Assembly: GCF_014356525.2 (NCBI RefSeq)
Contig: NC_052507.1
Coordinates: 5,184,526-5,248,525 of the forward strand
Length of the DNA: 64,000 bases
DNA from: Nilaparvata lugens
Lineage: Eukaryota > Arthropoda > Insecta > Hemiptera > Delphacidae
Direction of reading: 5' to 3'
The position numbers and the translations under genes are program-made. Within the stretch, counting starts at the first letter, position 1, and the number at the start of each line of letters is the position of its first letter. Shown here one piece after another: positions 34,319 to 45,812 of this stretch. The notes beneath the pieces were generated by a model that worked only from the letters and a program-made list of their open reading frames with translations, searched no databases and was not told the origin of the DNA.

Positions 34319-34326
34319 GCGCAAAT

Positions 34327-35403
34327 ATGCAGGCATTCCTGAAAACCGGCAAACTAGGCAGAGACGAGAAACCATCGGGCAGCAAATCATCTGGCAAAGA
34401 TGACTCCAAAAAAAGCAGTCGCCCCACCCCTTGGGTCGAAAAGTACCGGCCCAAAACAGTCGACGACGTGGTAGAACAAAACGAAATCGTAGCAGTTTTG
34501 AAACAATGTTTATCTGGTGCTGATCTCCCACACTTTCTGTTCTACGGACCTCCCGGCACCGGTAAAACTAGTACTATCATAGCTGCTGCACGGCAGCTTT
34601 TTGGAGATATGTATAAAGAGAGGATTTTGGAGTTGAATGCGTCCGACGATCGAGGTATTCAGGTGATACGAGATAAGGTGAAGGTGTTCTCACAGCTGAC
34701 CGCTAGCGGTGTGAGACCTGATGGACGACCATGTCCGCCTTACAAGATTGTGATCCTAGATGAGGCGGATTCTATGACACACGCAGCTCAGGCCGCCTTG
34801 CGTCGCACCATGGAAAAAGAGTCCCGCTCCACCAGGTTTTGCCTGATTTGTAACTATGTGAGCTGTATCATCGACCCCTTGACGTCACGTTGCTCCAAGT
34901 TCCGGTTCAAGCCTCTCGGCGAAGGTATGATGCACTCCCGTCTCGAACTGATCTGCAAGGAGGAGAACGTGAAATGCGAGCAGGCCGCCTTGAAGTGTCT
35001 CGTGGAAACCTCTGGAGGAGATCTGCGTCGGGCCATCACCTGTCTCCAATCCTGCGCCCGTCTGAAAGGGTCAGAAGGTATCACCGAACAGGACGTCTTC
35101 GAGGTAACCGGCGTTATCCCCGACCATTGGATTGTGGGACTGTTGAAGATATGTCAACAGTCTGATTTTCAAAAACTGGAAGCGTACGTTGAGGAGTTGA
35201 TGTGCGAGGCGTATTCGGCGGCGAGAGTTTTGGAACAGTTGCATGAGATTGTTGTTAAATCGGTGGATCTTTCTGATATTAATAAATCTGTGATTTGTGA
35301 GAAAATCGCGCTGTGTAGTTACAGGCTCCAGGATGGGGCCAGTGAGTGTTTAGAATTGCTCGATTTGTGTTCTACCATAATGAAATCAAATTTGAAAGTC
35401 TGA
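34327..35403 (+). CDS. RFC4: Replication factor C subunit 4
   Basis: 358 residues. RFC4 is one of four small subunits of the nuclear RFC1-5 clamp loader, which opens PCNA and loads it on primer-template DNA; it also serves the alternative loaders. The start MQAFLK matches animal RFC4, which begins the same way. In order: Lys/Ser-rich N-terminus; RFC box PWVEKYRP (35-42); Walker A GPPGTGKT (74-81); ELNASDDRG (102-110); Walker B VILDEAD (142-148); sensor-1 region ICNYVSCIID (174-183); SRC arginine-finger motif (187-189); sensor-2 GDLRRAI (231-237); then the helical collar. The length is normal and every ATPase motif is intact, so it should be functional. The whole coding region is one exon, richer in GC than its surroundings. 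A shorter MLYYLL... extension upstream is rejected because it crosses a splice acceptor. Confidence 0.97.
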   Translation: MQAFLKTGKLGRDEKPSGSKSSGKDDSKKSSRPTPWVEKYRPKTVDDVVEQNEIVAVLKQCLSGADLPHFLFYGPPGTGKTSTIIAAARQLFGDMYKERILELNASDDRGIQVIRDKVKVFSQLTASGVRPDGRPCPPYKIVILDEADSMTHAAQAALRRTMEKESRSTRFCLICNYVSCIIDPLTSRCSKFRFKPLGEGMMHSRLELICKEENVKCEQAALKCLVETSGGDLRRAITCLQSCARLKGSEGITEQDVFEVTGVIPDHWIVGLLKICQQSDFQKLEAYVEELMCEAYSAARVLEQLHEIVVKSVDLSDINKSVICEKIALCSYRLQDGASECLELLDLCSTIMKSNLKV

Positions 35404-35629
35404 AATGATTGATTCGTGTAGCTAGGGACTGTCTGTTCTTCCATAATGGAATCGAATTAGAAAATCTAATGATATTGAACGGTATTAAATGAGCATTTGA
35501 TGCTCTTCATGAACATTGATTTATGAGATATCATAATGAAGTGACGTCAAATTTGTAAATGTAAGAACTCAAATGTATTTAAGAATTCATAGTATAACTG
35601 TATTTAGGAATTCATACAATTGCACTTAA

Positions 35630-35635
35630 AATAAA
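35630..35635 (+). promoter_or_regulatory. Candidate RFC4 polyadenylation signal
   Basis: AATAAA 227 bases after the RFC4 stop. Another AATAAA-like word lies at about 35857. Confidence 0.5.
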
Positions 35636-35920
35636 AAATCAACTAGAAGTATTATGCTATCCTTGCATAATTTGAATGTGGGACTCAATAGGACTATGAT
35701 AAGCTTTTCAAAGAAAATGAACACTTTTCCTGATCAACAGATTATAATCCTGTATCATTTGAATTTGGCACTCAGTATAAGCTTTTCAAAGAATGATACA
35801 ACAAACTATTCCAACTATTTTTTGTAATTTTTCTATTATTTTTTTAATTAAGGCCAATAAATAATTGTTTTTCACTTTTTGTGTAGTTGAGAAGTTGATA
35901 TTGTGGTAATTATTCATATT

Positions 35921-36211
35921 GAATGAAAAAGACTAAGTAATTGTCAAAAATCCACAGATTTATTGATACTTAGAAAGACCGGTTTCGGTTATTACACCAT
36001 TGTCAATCTCTGATAAACTAAAACTAAATACAAGAGTAGCAGAATTATTTATATTAGTATAAAGCAGTACTCGCCTACTAGTATAAATTCTGCTGCTCTT
36101 GTATTTAGTTTTAGTTTATCAGAGATTGACAATGGTGTAATAACCGAAACCGGTCTTTCTAAGTATCAATAAATCTGTGGTTTTTTGACAATTACTTAGT
36201 CTTTTTCATTC
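35921..36211. mobile_element. Foldback MITE downstream of RFC4
   Basis: 291 bp from gaatgaaaaagactaagtaa to its inverse. Arms of about 125 bp include agaccggtttcggttattac and its complement, with an apex near 36060. The match is almost perfect, so the insertion is recent or the palindrome has been corrected. Confidence 0.85.
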
Positions 36212-36433
36212 AAAAATAATTGTTTGTGATTCAATCCTTTATAGTTCATTTAAAACATCACTAGTTGTACTAAATAGTTATACTAGTAAAGACGTTCCCA
36301 CACACAATGTCAAATTCAAAGACAAATTCTTAAAGAAAATCTTGGATTTTTTCTTTCATAAGTTGAGATTTTCTAATGCGTGTGGAGCCGGCTTAAGAGT
36401 TCAAACCAATACCTTAGACAAATATCAACTATA

Positions 36434-36712
36434 GAGTTTTATCATGGAGAAAAAATAGCACTAGAAGATATCCCATGGCATTGAGCATTCATGTTCCAAT
36501 TTTCAATGTTAACTCAAGCTCATAGTCCTAGTAGTTCTTTTTCGTGAAGCTATGTGACGCTGGTAGTCTCTCATACTGTGCCGTTCTCACTCTCACCCGG
36601 CTTAAACAGTAATAATAGACAGTAGTCTACAGTAATCGGCTTGAAATTTGGAACATGAATCACCTATACCTTGGGATATCTTCCTATGTTATATTTTCTC
36701 TATGGTTTTATA
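36434..36712. mobile_element. TIR element, ~70-bp ends
   Basis: Left agagttttatcatggagaaa with gaagatatccca and catgttccaattt; the right end is the inverse (aaatttggaacatg, tgggatatcttcc, tttctctatggttttat). A partial copy is at 41563-41740. Confidence 0.65.
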
Positions 36713-38082
36713 TATACAAGTATCCTCGTTGCTAATACATTCAATATGCTACCTTAATGATTATTCATTTATTTATTCATTTATTTGTGGACAGAATAAC
36801 AAATCATAAATATGATTAGGAAGGAACAACAGGCTTGGCACAAATCTATTCCATTCCTAAATTTTCATAAATTGATAAAATGTCCAAAAAATAGGTTATG
36901 ATAATAGAATTTACCTGATTTCTCTATAACTTGCTCTTTGAGTAGCAAAAGTTGGCCGATTTTCCAATCCCTTGGTCGAATTTGATGAAAACTCGTCATA
37001 ATAATTTCTGTCTCACTGGAGACGAGCGGCTCGAGTCGTCGTCAAGGAATTGCATCTTATTTATGAACTTTACGACGCCATCGATCACACAAGTGTTATG
37101 AAGCACAAGGTATTAAAGGTAAGTATTTATAGAATATAATTATAGTACCTTTTTTGAAATTAATAAAATAATAGATTGAAAATACAAATTATAACAACTA
37201 GTTTCAGTGATCCACACCATCTTCAAGTTTAAAAAAAATGCATTTTAAATAAACGTTTTACTAATAGTTTTGTTATTTTAAATAGCCTATCATCTTCAAT
37301 TAATTAATTTCAAAAGAAGGGTACTATAATCCTATTTTATAAATGAATATAAGTAGCCCTTATTAATACATTTCTAGAAGATAAAGGTAGGTACCGTACC
37401 TACCTACTTCAACACCGATTATTGGTATAACGATATTGGGGATGACAACAAGACATTTGGTATCAATATTTATTTCTTTAATGAGTTGCATGGTACATAA
37501 TTAGTTCGAAAGGATTACATATTAGTATGATTACAGAATCAGTAAGGCTTTGGCTGCCAATTTAAAGAGAATAGCATTAAGAATTTTTTTTCGACTATGG
37601 CTGAGGAATAAAGTACAGTATAAATATTTTTAATAAGTTATATTTTCAAAAACAAATTCACTCGCAAACTAAAGAACTAAGTATACAAAAGTTGTCCTCC
37701 TTGACTCCCCTTTCAGCCAAGCCTATCCATCTCTAATTAATTACAAAAGACGAATAGATAAGTTACTATGAATGAACAAAAACACCGATTATAAATTTAA
37801 TAATACTTCTAGAATGAATTAAAACAGTTACAAACTATTAAAAAGGTCTAAAAAGAAAGCTTATGGAGGACAATATTAAGTCAATGATATTTATTATTTT
37901 AAGTTGCTACTGTATTCAAAGCTTTTTTTAGAAAATGTCAACTGAATAATTTCCAGAAGCTCAGTTTTGGCATCAGTTCAAGCTACTATTAGTATAAATT
38001 CATTTAAAAACTAAAGTTAACAATAGTTGGCCTCCTCAACACCCCTTATAGCCAACCCTTACCACCTTTACTTAATTAGTTA
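36713..38082. other. AT-rich stretch
   Basis: No gene. A retroposon-tail-like unit lies at about 36775-36890 (aaggaacaacaggcttggca), related to 47245-47360 and 63588-63700. Confidence 0.4.
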
Positions 38083-38166
38083 GGTCATGTCAGAGGCCCT
38101 GAAATTGATCAGTTGCGACCTGAAAACTGACACCAGACCTGAGCCAGCCAGGTCCCTCGATATTAT
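38083..38166 (+). repeat. Short dispersed repeat (~85 bp)
   Basis: gtcatgtcagaggccctgaa through gagccagccaggtccc, the same unit as at 28192. Confidence 0.6.
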
Positions 38167-39261
38167 TATTATATACTTAATTACAATAGACAGTACCTAT
38201 ATTTACTGAAAATGAACAAAGTTTTTATAACTTAATTGGACTACACAAATTTTATAACAGGCAGAAATGTAGCCTATATGCATTTTAAACGATTCTTCTA
38301 AGAAAATATATACAATTTTAAATTAAATACAGTTTTAAAAATGTACATTTATTCGAATTGGATAGGAAATCAGACAGCAAATGAATTCAATTTTTGAAAT
38401 GGTAAGTCAACAGTATAAAATGGAAATTAAACAATAATAATTGTGATGTTGTCTACCATGGCTTACTTTAGACAGGCCTTATAGTAGGTAGGCTATATAT
38501 CTAGGTCTACCCATCATAAGCTGAGCTAAAATATGGCTTGACAAGTTGAAGAAATAATAAGTAGATAGCTTATTTATATTTTCAAATGAATTAGGAAGTG
38601 ATTAACTTTAGAGGAACTGAGTTAGTAAATGATAGAATCAGTAAGGCTTTGGATTAACAAATAGAAGAAATAAGTATTAATATTTTTCAATTAATTTTAG
38701 AATCAGTATAGTTTTGGCTTTGAAGTGATAGTATTGATAATTTTGACAACATGCGCTGAGCTGAGGATTAAAAAATTGAAGAAATGAGTGTTAATATTTT
38801 TCCAATGTATTATAAAGTGATTAATTTTAAAGGAGTTCGTGTCAGAATGATGATATAGAATCAATATGGCTTAGGCTTGCCATTTTGAAGATAGATAGTA
38901 TTACAAATTTTGACAACATGAGCTCTTTGAATCAAATAAATTGAAGAAATGAGTATTTTTTAAAAAATATATTATAAAGTAATTAATTTTAGAGTTATTG
39001 GTGTCAGTATGATGATTTAGAATCAGTATGGCTTGGCGTTTTGATTTGTAAAGATTATAGTATTACAAATTCCGACAACATGATCTGATTCACGATTTAG
39101 AACATTGAGCCATGTCTCACCAATTAAAATTAATTCTAATACTTTTAAAATGAATAAAAAAGGTGTTGAGATTGGAGGAATTGATTTTTATATGATTACA
39201 GAAATAGTATTATTATATAATTATATTTTACTCGTCAAGAATATATTTTTATTCTATACTA
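38167..39261. other. AT-rich stretch with weak internal repetition
   Basis: Variants of agaatcagtatggcttggc and attttgacaacatg recur at intervals of roughly 110-150 bp between 38600 and 39100, suggesting a decayed tandem array. No gene. Confidence 0.4.
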
Positions 39262-39903
39262 TTAAACGAGCAGCTTCTGTTTATATGTTTAGATATTTGG
39301 ATGTTTAGATATTCATATGTTTGTATTTCACCGGATCACGAAAACGGCTCTAACGATTCTCACGAAATTCAGAACATAGTAGGTTTATAATATAAAGATT
39401 CGATTGCACTTGGTCTCTTCCCTGAGAAAACTCGCTGAAGGACATTAAAAGGATAATTATCATTCATCCTTGGAAAAATAGCTGATAATAATTATTTCGT
39501 CGTCTGTTGGTGATGGAAGTGAGTGAGCGAGTTCATGTGTTTGGGACTGTCTCAAAATTATGACTCAGCTGTTGAACTTCTGTAATCATTCAATCAGGTA
39601 CTAAGTGCCGGTTGCAAAAAGCCGGGTTATTTTCAATCCTGATCAATTCCAGTAGATCCATCTGTTTGAAATGGTCTTCTCTGATTTGGTTCACGTGAAA
39701 TTAATCAGGATTAAAATTTAACCGGCTTTTGTGCAACCAGGCCTTTGTGAGGGAAATTTTTGTATTCCTCTAGGAATTAATCTCAATTTACTGTGATTAG
39801 ATAGAACATTTCTGTATGAACTATGGATGTTATTATAATTTCTTCTTTCGTAATAAATTTTTTATGCTTTTGTACTCCAGAGAGAAGTTTGATCCCCGAT
39901 ATT
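39262..39903. mobile_element. Element X carrying a family C foldback (copy X1)
   Basis: From attaaacgagcagcttctgt to agtttgatccccgatatt. It includes acgaaaacggctctaacgat, gacattaaaaggataa and a family C foldback at 39604-39742. The same composite is inverted at 42929-43545. The shorter X3 at 55133 lacks the C insertion. No transposase; class unknown. Confidence 0.65.
39604..39742. mobile_element. Foldback MITE family C in X1
   Basis: aagtgccggttgcaaaaagc to gcttttgtgcaaccaggcct, with an internal snap-back around tggtcttctctgat. Confidence 0.75.
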
Positions 39904-40098
39904 ACATTTTTAAAGCATAATATAATAGATTCTCATGATTGATATCGAATATTCTATTATTCAATTATATTTCCACATTGCTGAAAAACTATCTGGCAAA
40001 GTTGCGCAGTTATAAAAGGATGGCACTATCCTCTTTGACGAATCATAGACAAGGATAGCAACACAAATGCTGCCATTATAACGTGGACCTCACCATAA
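39904..40098 (-). mobile_element. MITE family A, right half
   Basis: aaaaactatctggcaaagtt through cattataacgtggacctcac. The left half is not present left of X1. Confidence 0.65.
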
Positions 40099-40404
40099 GT
40101 GCTCTGGCTACCTCCTGAGGAATAAGTGATTCTTTGATGCATTCAATCCGATTATGTAGGGCTGATTTGCAAGTTGAACTCACATATATATATATATGAA
40201 TACACTACGTATATATTCGGCTAAGGGCTAAGAGGTAAGAGCCCTTCCCTGGCCAGTCTGATATCCGTTTGAATGACAATGCTTATCCCTTTCCCTTTGG
40301 TATGTAGAAGGGATTAATCCCTGAATGGGTCCACTTGATACATCAGGGATCAAGTGAATGCGATCTTCAGTTATGCTAAGTGAGTATACGCCCTCCTGGG
40401 GTCC

Positions 40405-40500
40405 TACCCACATATTATAGGATTCTAAAGAGGAGGATCCACGCATATTACAGGATTCTAAAGATGGGGTCCTACCACAATATTATAGGATTCTAAAGAT
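40405..40500 (+). repeat. Short tandem repeat (~35-44 bp unit)
   Basis: attataggattctaaaga occurs three times (the second reads attacaggattctaaaga), separated by Gly-coding-like purine runs. A minus-strand frame here (40228-40446) has no recognisable domain. Confidence 0.6.
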
Positions 40501-40579
40501 GTCTTTATCAAGAGTGAGTGTAGCCTATATAGCTTGAAAGAGCTCTTACATTTCGTAAGGGAGAAATGCCGAGTTATAT

Positions 40580-40930
40580 ATTTATGAATATCCTCACACC
40601 TTGTGAGGACTGCATAATATTTCCAAAGAAGTATCAAGTTATATATATTTAAATATCCTCTGTATACAGTTGAATATGGAAATCATATATTTATGAGCAT
40701 CAACAATCCTTATAGTTAAAGGTCAATATCATATTTATGAATATCTTAGTTGTATAACATAGTTGAATATCGTTATCGTTTCTGTATAATATTTTTCATA
40801 TATATTGTTAAATATCGTTAATATCCTCTTATATACAGTTGAATATGGAAATCATATATTTATGAACATCAATAATCCATATAGCTAAATATCCATATTT
40901 ACTGAATATCCATATTCCATTTTCCATGGA
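40580..40930 (+). repeat. AT-rich repeated block
   Basis: cagttgaatatggaaatcat and atatttatgaacatcaa occur near 40660 and again about 170 bp later, with many shorter variants of atatttatgaatatc between. Confidence 0.6.
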
Positions 40931-41562
40931 AGGTATTGTAAACTATATTCATATTTGAAGAGGGATGTAACCTAAGTTTGAGTTTGTAACCTAAAGTGTA
41001 TTGAGGATTTTCAGAGCGCCACATATTTGAATAATTCATTCATTCCTAAATCGTAGGATTCCTCACTTAAAATACTTCCCAAGTTTGGTGAAGAATCCAT
41101 ACATGAGATGTAAACTAAAGTGCTCTGTTGCTCGACAGAGGTTCATATAAGCGAGTCCTCGGTTTGAACGTTGAATTTACGTTTGATGAATATTTATTCA
41201 AATGAATTCTCTTCAAATTAATTCAAGTTTTATTTAGTATTTTATAATGTAAACTATATTTTCTTATCCAGGAGTTGGTTTAAATTCAGAATGAGGCATG
41301 AGCCCATATGCACCTTCTCGGTTTAACGGAGGTAGACCAGTAGGTGTTGGTTTAAACTCGGAATTAAACAAATTATAATAAAATAGAATTTATAATAATT
41401 ATTGTTATGATTCGTATTCCTATTCTATAATTTTATAAATTTCAAAGGGTACTATAATTCTATTTTATAAATAAAAGAATGTAGCACTGAATTCATACAT
41501 TTTAAGAAGACATTAGAATAAATACTACTATCCCTCCATATAATCGTACATCAGCGTTTAAC

Positions 41563-41740
41563 GATGGAGAAAATAATAGCATAAGAAGATATTCCATGGT
41601 AAAGATCGTTTATGTTCCAAACTTTAAGCCTGATTTTTGTGTACTGTTGACTCAGTTTATTATTACTGTTTTGCTGAGGTGAGAGTGTAAGAACGGCACA
41701 GTATGAGTGACTACAGTGTTACATTGCTTAACCAAAAAAT
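41563..41740. mobile_element. Partial copy of the 36434 TIR element
   Basis: gatggagaaaataatagcat, gaagatattccatgg and acggcacagtatgagtgact match 36434-36712, but the right end is cut at family G. Confidence 0.5.
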
Positions 41741-42524
41741 CTGGTGTGGCGCACTCACACAACTTTCCTTGCTTTTATGAATATTGATCACCTGACGCTA
41801 GTGTTCCCCGCGCATCTCAAGTCTATTTATTCAAAGATTTGAGCCAGCTGGTGACAGGGCAATAACACTGTAAACACACGAAGTCTGTTTCCTGTATAGG
41901 GCTACTTGTAATATAAATATAAAGAAAATAAAAATCTCAGATTTTTATTTTCTTTATATTTACACGAAGTCTGCTATCTCTTCATAGTGAATGATTTAAT
42001 AGAATCAACAGTTGCCAACATTTTGCAATTGAATAATCACATTTTCTCGAATTTCGAGCTTATTTTTAATTTTAGGTGAAAATGTTACTGAACATTAAAT
42101 GTAGAGATTCTCATGCTCAATCTTTTCCACAAGAATTTTTTTGTTTAAATTGTATCTGAAGCCTGGTAAGTGAGAATCTAAAATCAAACTTTGCAAAGAT
42201 GGGGCGGAGCTCCTGAAATTTTTACAGATATGGGACTTGTAGCAGTTGATAGAGCTTATCGATGACTATTTTAGGTATAACTTTAATCAAAATCGTTGAA
42301 GCCGTTTTCGAGAAAGTAGCGAAAAACCCTGTTTTTGACAACATTTTCGCCATTTTAGCCGCCATCTTGAATCACACACACACACACACACATACAGACC
42401 AATACCCAAAAACCACTTTTTTGGACTCGGGGGACCTTGAAACGTATAGAAATTTAGAAATTGAGGTACCTTAATTTTTTTCGAAAAGCAATACTTTACT
42501 TACCTATTGTAATAGGGCAAGTAA
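41741..42524. mobile_element. Family G element with a 74-bp hairpin inserted
   Basis: atctggtgtggcgcactcac to aatagggcaagtaaa. It carries cagttgccaacattttgcaa, a region readable as MTILGITLIKIVEAVFEK followed by NPVFDNIFAILAAIL (42262 on), and a CA run at 42375-42392. Collinear with 53528 and, inverted, 59814. No known transposase domain. Confidence 0.75.
41888..41961. mobile_element. 74-bp hairpin insertion with 12-bp target duplication
   Basis: It lies between perfect direct repeats ACACGAAGTCTG (41876-41887 and 41962-41973). The uninterrupted site is seen in the G copy at 59814. The insert begins tttcctgtatagggctactt, ends in a near-perfect hairpin, and matches 1190-1278. Confidence 0.8.
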
Positions 42525-42787
42525 AACAACTACTAGGACTACCATGCAACATGAACGCCCTATATCTTCTATGAAACGTAGGCCTATCTATATCTCGAAA
42601 TGTATCTATGTAACGGGATATCTTCTGGTTAAACGTAGATGGTGTGGGCCTAGGTTCCTTGGGCATACTTCATTATTTTACCAAAATGTCAATATTCTTT
42701 CAATCTTTCCAATGATCACTTGTCAGTACTACCAATCTACGAAAGAGAAACAACAAAGAGAAACGTTTATTTATTCCGTGTTGCTAT

Positions 42788-43766
42788 GATCAGGTCCACG
42801 TTATAATAGGAGTGAAGAAAGATAGCAGAATGACGTTTCCTCTGTCTTGTCAATGCCTTCTATAGACGGTAACTGATACCGGTTTATTGATGAATATTAA
42901 CTGTTCATTCCCGTTTAAAAGAATAAAATATCGGGGTCGAGCTTCGCTCTGGAGTACAAAAGCATAAAAAAATTATTACGAAAGAAGAAATTATAATTAC
43001 ATTTATGACATTCATACAGAAATGTTCTATCTTATCACAGTAAATTGAGATTAATTCCCAGAGGAATGCAAACAATTTCACTCACAAAGGCCCAGTTGCA
43101 CAAAAGCCGGTTAAATTTTAATCCTGATTAACTTCACGTGAACCAAATGAGAGAAGACCAATTCAAAAAGATAGATCTACGGGGATTAATCAGGATTGAA
43201 AATAACCCGGCTTTTTTGGAACCGGCACTAAGTACCTGATTAAATGATCACAAAAGTTCAACAGCTGAGTCATAATTTTGACACAGTCCCACACACATGA
43301 ACTCGCTCACTCACCTTCATCACCAACAGACGACGAAATAATTATTATCAGCTGTTTTTCCAAGGATGAATAATAATTATCCTTTTAATGTCCTTCAGCG
43401 AGTTTTCTCAGGGATGAGACCTATTGCAATCGAGTATAAACCTACTATTTTGTGAATTTCGTGAGAATCGTTAGAGCCGTTTTAGAAATCCGGTGAAATA
43501 CGAACATATAAACATCTAAACAGAAGTTGCTCGTTTAATAGTATAGGATTATATTTTATCAAGCAAGAAATTATATTTTTCAATGATTTCATAATTAATT
43601 TCAATAATCAAGATTATATTTTGTTATTTAATTATGTTTCTAGATTGTTGAAAAACAATCTGGCAACAGAGCAAAGCGAGAAAGAGATCCCTTATCCGCT
43701 TTGTTGAATGATGGACAAGGATACCATTGCTAATGAAACACTGCCATTGTAACGTGGACCTCACTA
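42788..43766. mobile_element. MITE family A with element X inserted
   Basis: Left end atcaggtccacgttataata, right end attgtaacgtggacctcact. The interior matches 28549-28906 but is split by X2 at 42929-43545. Confidence 0.8.
42929..43545. mobile_element. Element X with family C (copy X2, inverted)
   Basis: atatcggggtcgagcttcgc to gctcgtttaatagtata. It contains family C at 43088-43228, in the same relative position as in X1. Confidence 0.7.
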
Positions 43767-43878
43767 TAGAAATGCAGCTGAAGATAATTGGATAACAGCA
43801 ATTGAAATTCTCTGCAATCTGAGAGTTTTTGGAATTGTATTTACCGTCCACAAGTTGATGCACTAGTGAAAACATTTA

Positions 43879-43975
43879 GGGTCGGTTTCCGAGCTCGGAA
43901 TTTAGCCAAGTTCTAGACTTTAAACAGCTGGAGTCAGAAAATTGGCTTTCCGAAACGGGACGTAGTCGCAGTCAT
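43879..43975 (+). mobile_element. MITE family B, left end only
   Basis: gggtcggtttccgagctcgg through cgaaacgggacgtagtcgca, no right partner before the next unrelated sequence. Confidence 0.75.
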
Positions 43976-44485
43976 TGTCATAGTCACTATATCTGCGGTT
44001 TTGTCAAGCAAAATTTGAATTTATCCTGTCAACCAAGTCATCATAAATCGCCCATTATCTATCAAATTTGTCGACGAGGTTTCTTGGCGTGGTAATCTAC
44101 ATTGCTTCAAATTATTTTCTGGTTTTGACAATGTACAAACTAGGGTACTTTTATCACGGTGTATGAACCAAGGTATGAGAGAAAGGATGGGGGGCTGGAG
44201 CTCAATTTCTCCACCTCCTGCCAATCAGATAGCTCCGGAAAAATGTGAGCAGGTAAACTGCGATAGCGGCCTTATAAATCTTTTGGCAGAGTGTAATAGC
44301 TACGCGTTCCCTGCAAATAGGCTTATTCTCCACAATTGCTTTTACCGGAAAACTCGTCTGATCTCTCACTCACTCAGTCTGTCTCTCTCTTTCTCTCAAT
44401 CACTCTATCTCTATACGACACACTCTCTCTCTCTCAATCTCTCTATCACTCATCCTCTTCCTATATTTCTCTCTCCATCACTCTC

Positions 44486-45812
44486 TCACTCTCTGTGATA
44501 AAATGCAGCGCTGCCAGAATTATTATTGTCTACGTTTTGTTTACTCTCTTGAACGCCATGAACATTGACTGGTCAGAACAACAGGTCAATAAAACCTGTA
44601 GAAAGGTGTTCTCAGCAATGCATTCACTGAAAAAATTACAAGATGTCCTTCCTAGAAGTATACGATTATTACTAGTCCAATCTCTGATTTTTCCACATTT
44701 CACGTACTGCAACTCTGTCCTCAATGACATGCAAATTACACTCAATGATAAAATGCAGCGTTGTCAAAATTATTGTCTTCGTTTTGTTTACTCTCTTGAG
44801 CTCCAAGAACATATCACCCCAGCACACCTTGCTAGCTCTACCCTGAAGCTTCCCGATCAGAGACGTTTCAGAATAATCAATCTTGTTAGAGATACTTTAA
44901 AATATGGCAATCCCAACTATTTCAAATTTGTTTCCGATGGTAGGAGGATAGACGCTTCCCATACTAGAACTGGTGCAAATACTCTCTGGATACCTAATCA
45001 TCGAACCACTATCTATTCTAAATCGTTCCTTGTCGATGCTTGTCGTGAATGGAATAAACTTCCCAACTCTATTAGACGCATTGAGAGCCGAGCGGGCTTC
45101 ATCCTGTTTTTGAAAAAGTATCTTATGGAGAAAATGACTGAGTCTGTCCAATCCTAGAGCACTGCATGACAAATATTCTAATCTCCCTTCCTTTCCATTC
45201 TTCATCCAATTCATTCATCCATTTTCCACATCCCATCTCCATTCTACATAATACATATTCATTTTCTCATCTCAAGATTTTCTGTTCTTTAGTATTGTAT
45301 ATTGTTAATATTACTCAATCAATTTCTGAAATTTTAATTAAATCCCACCCTATAACATTTGTTTCATTCATCTAATTTCAATTATTAATGCAATATTGTA
45401 TTCACTATTATTCTATATTTCATTCACCCATTCACCCCATAATTCTAAGATTCGAATCAACTAGTTTTTAACTTATTAATTAGAGTTTCTTATTTAAACA
45501 TTACTTCGAGTTATAATTCCCAACAGCTCTAATTCATCACAACCCGGTCGTGTGTTAATGGGAAGGATATTTTACATCCTTCTTAGAGAATCGACAATTA
45601 TTTGTTGAAACACCGCCGATTTATGAAGTTACATCACATTATTATATTATCGTTATTCTAATTGCATTCAATCTTTATTCTCATAGATTAATTATTTATA
45701 CTTTGTAAAATTCTTTGAATAACTAGCATTATCGTCATTTAATGTAAATTAATGGCCAGTGAGCCAGTAATTATTGTAAGATACATAAATAAAGAAATAT
45801 AATCTAATCCAA
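44486..45812 (+). pseudogene. 5'-truncated LINE with ORF2 C-terminus
   Basis: The frame to 45157 reads WSEQQVNKTCRKVFSAMHSL, LLLVQSLIFPHFTYCNSVLN, KMQRCQNYCLRFVYSLELQE, then TLWIPNHRTTIYSKSF and REWNKLPNSIRRIES. This is the region after the RT palm in Jockey/CR1-type LINEs. A long 3' UTR ends in aaataaagaaatataatcta. The words TCTCCATCACTCTC at 44472-44485 and 45813-45826 could be a 14-bp target duplication, though the site is CT-rich. About 62 bp near the 5' end (44498-44560) duplicate 44747-44810. No RT core remains, so it is inactive. Confidence 0.8.

Noticed and set aside
34264..34326. 21-residue N-terminal extension of RFC4
   Set aside because: It crosses a pyrimidine tract and AG acceptor, and animal RFC4 begins at MQAFL.
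34854..35165. Open frames overlapping RFC4 in other phases
   Set aside because: Shadows of the GC-richer RFC4 coding sequence.
40228..40446. Minus-strand 72-codon frame
   Set aside because: No recognisable domain; it runs into a short tandem repeat.
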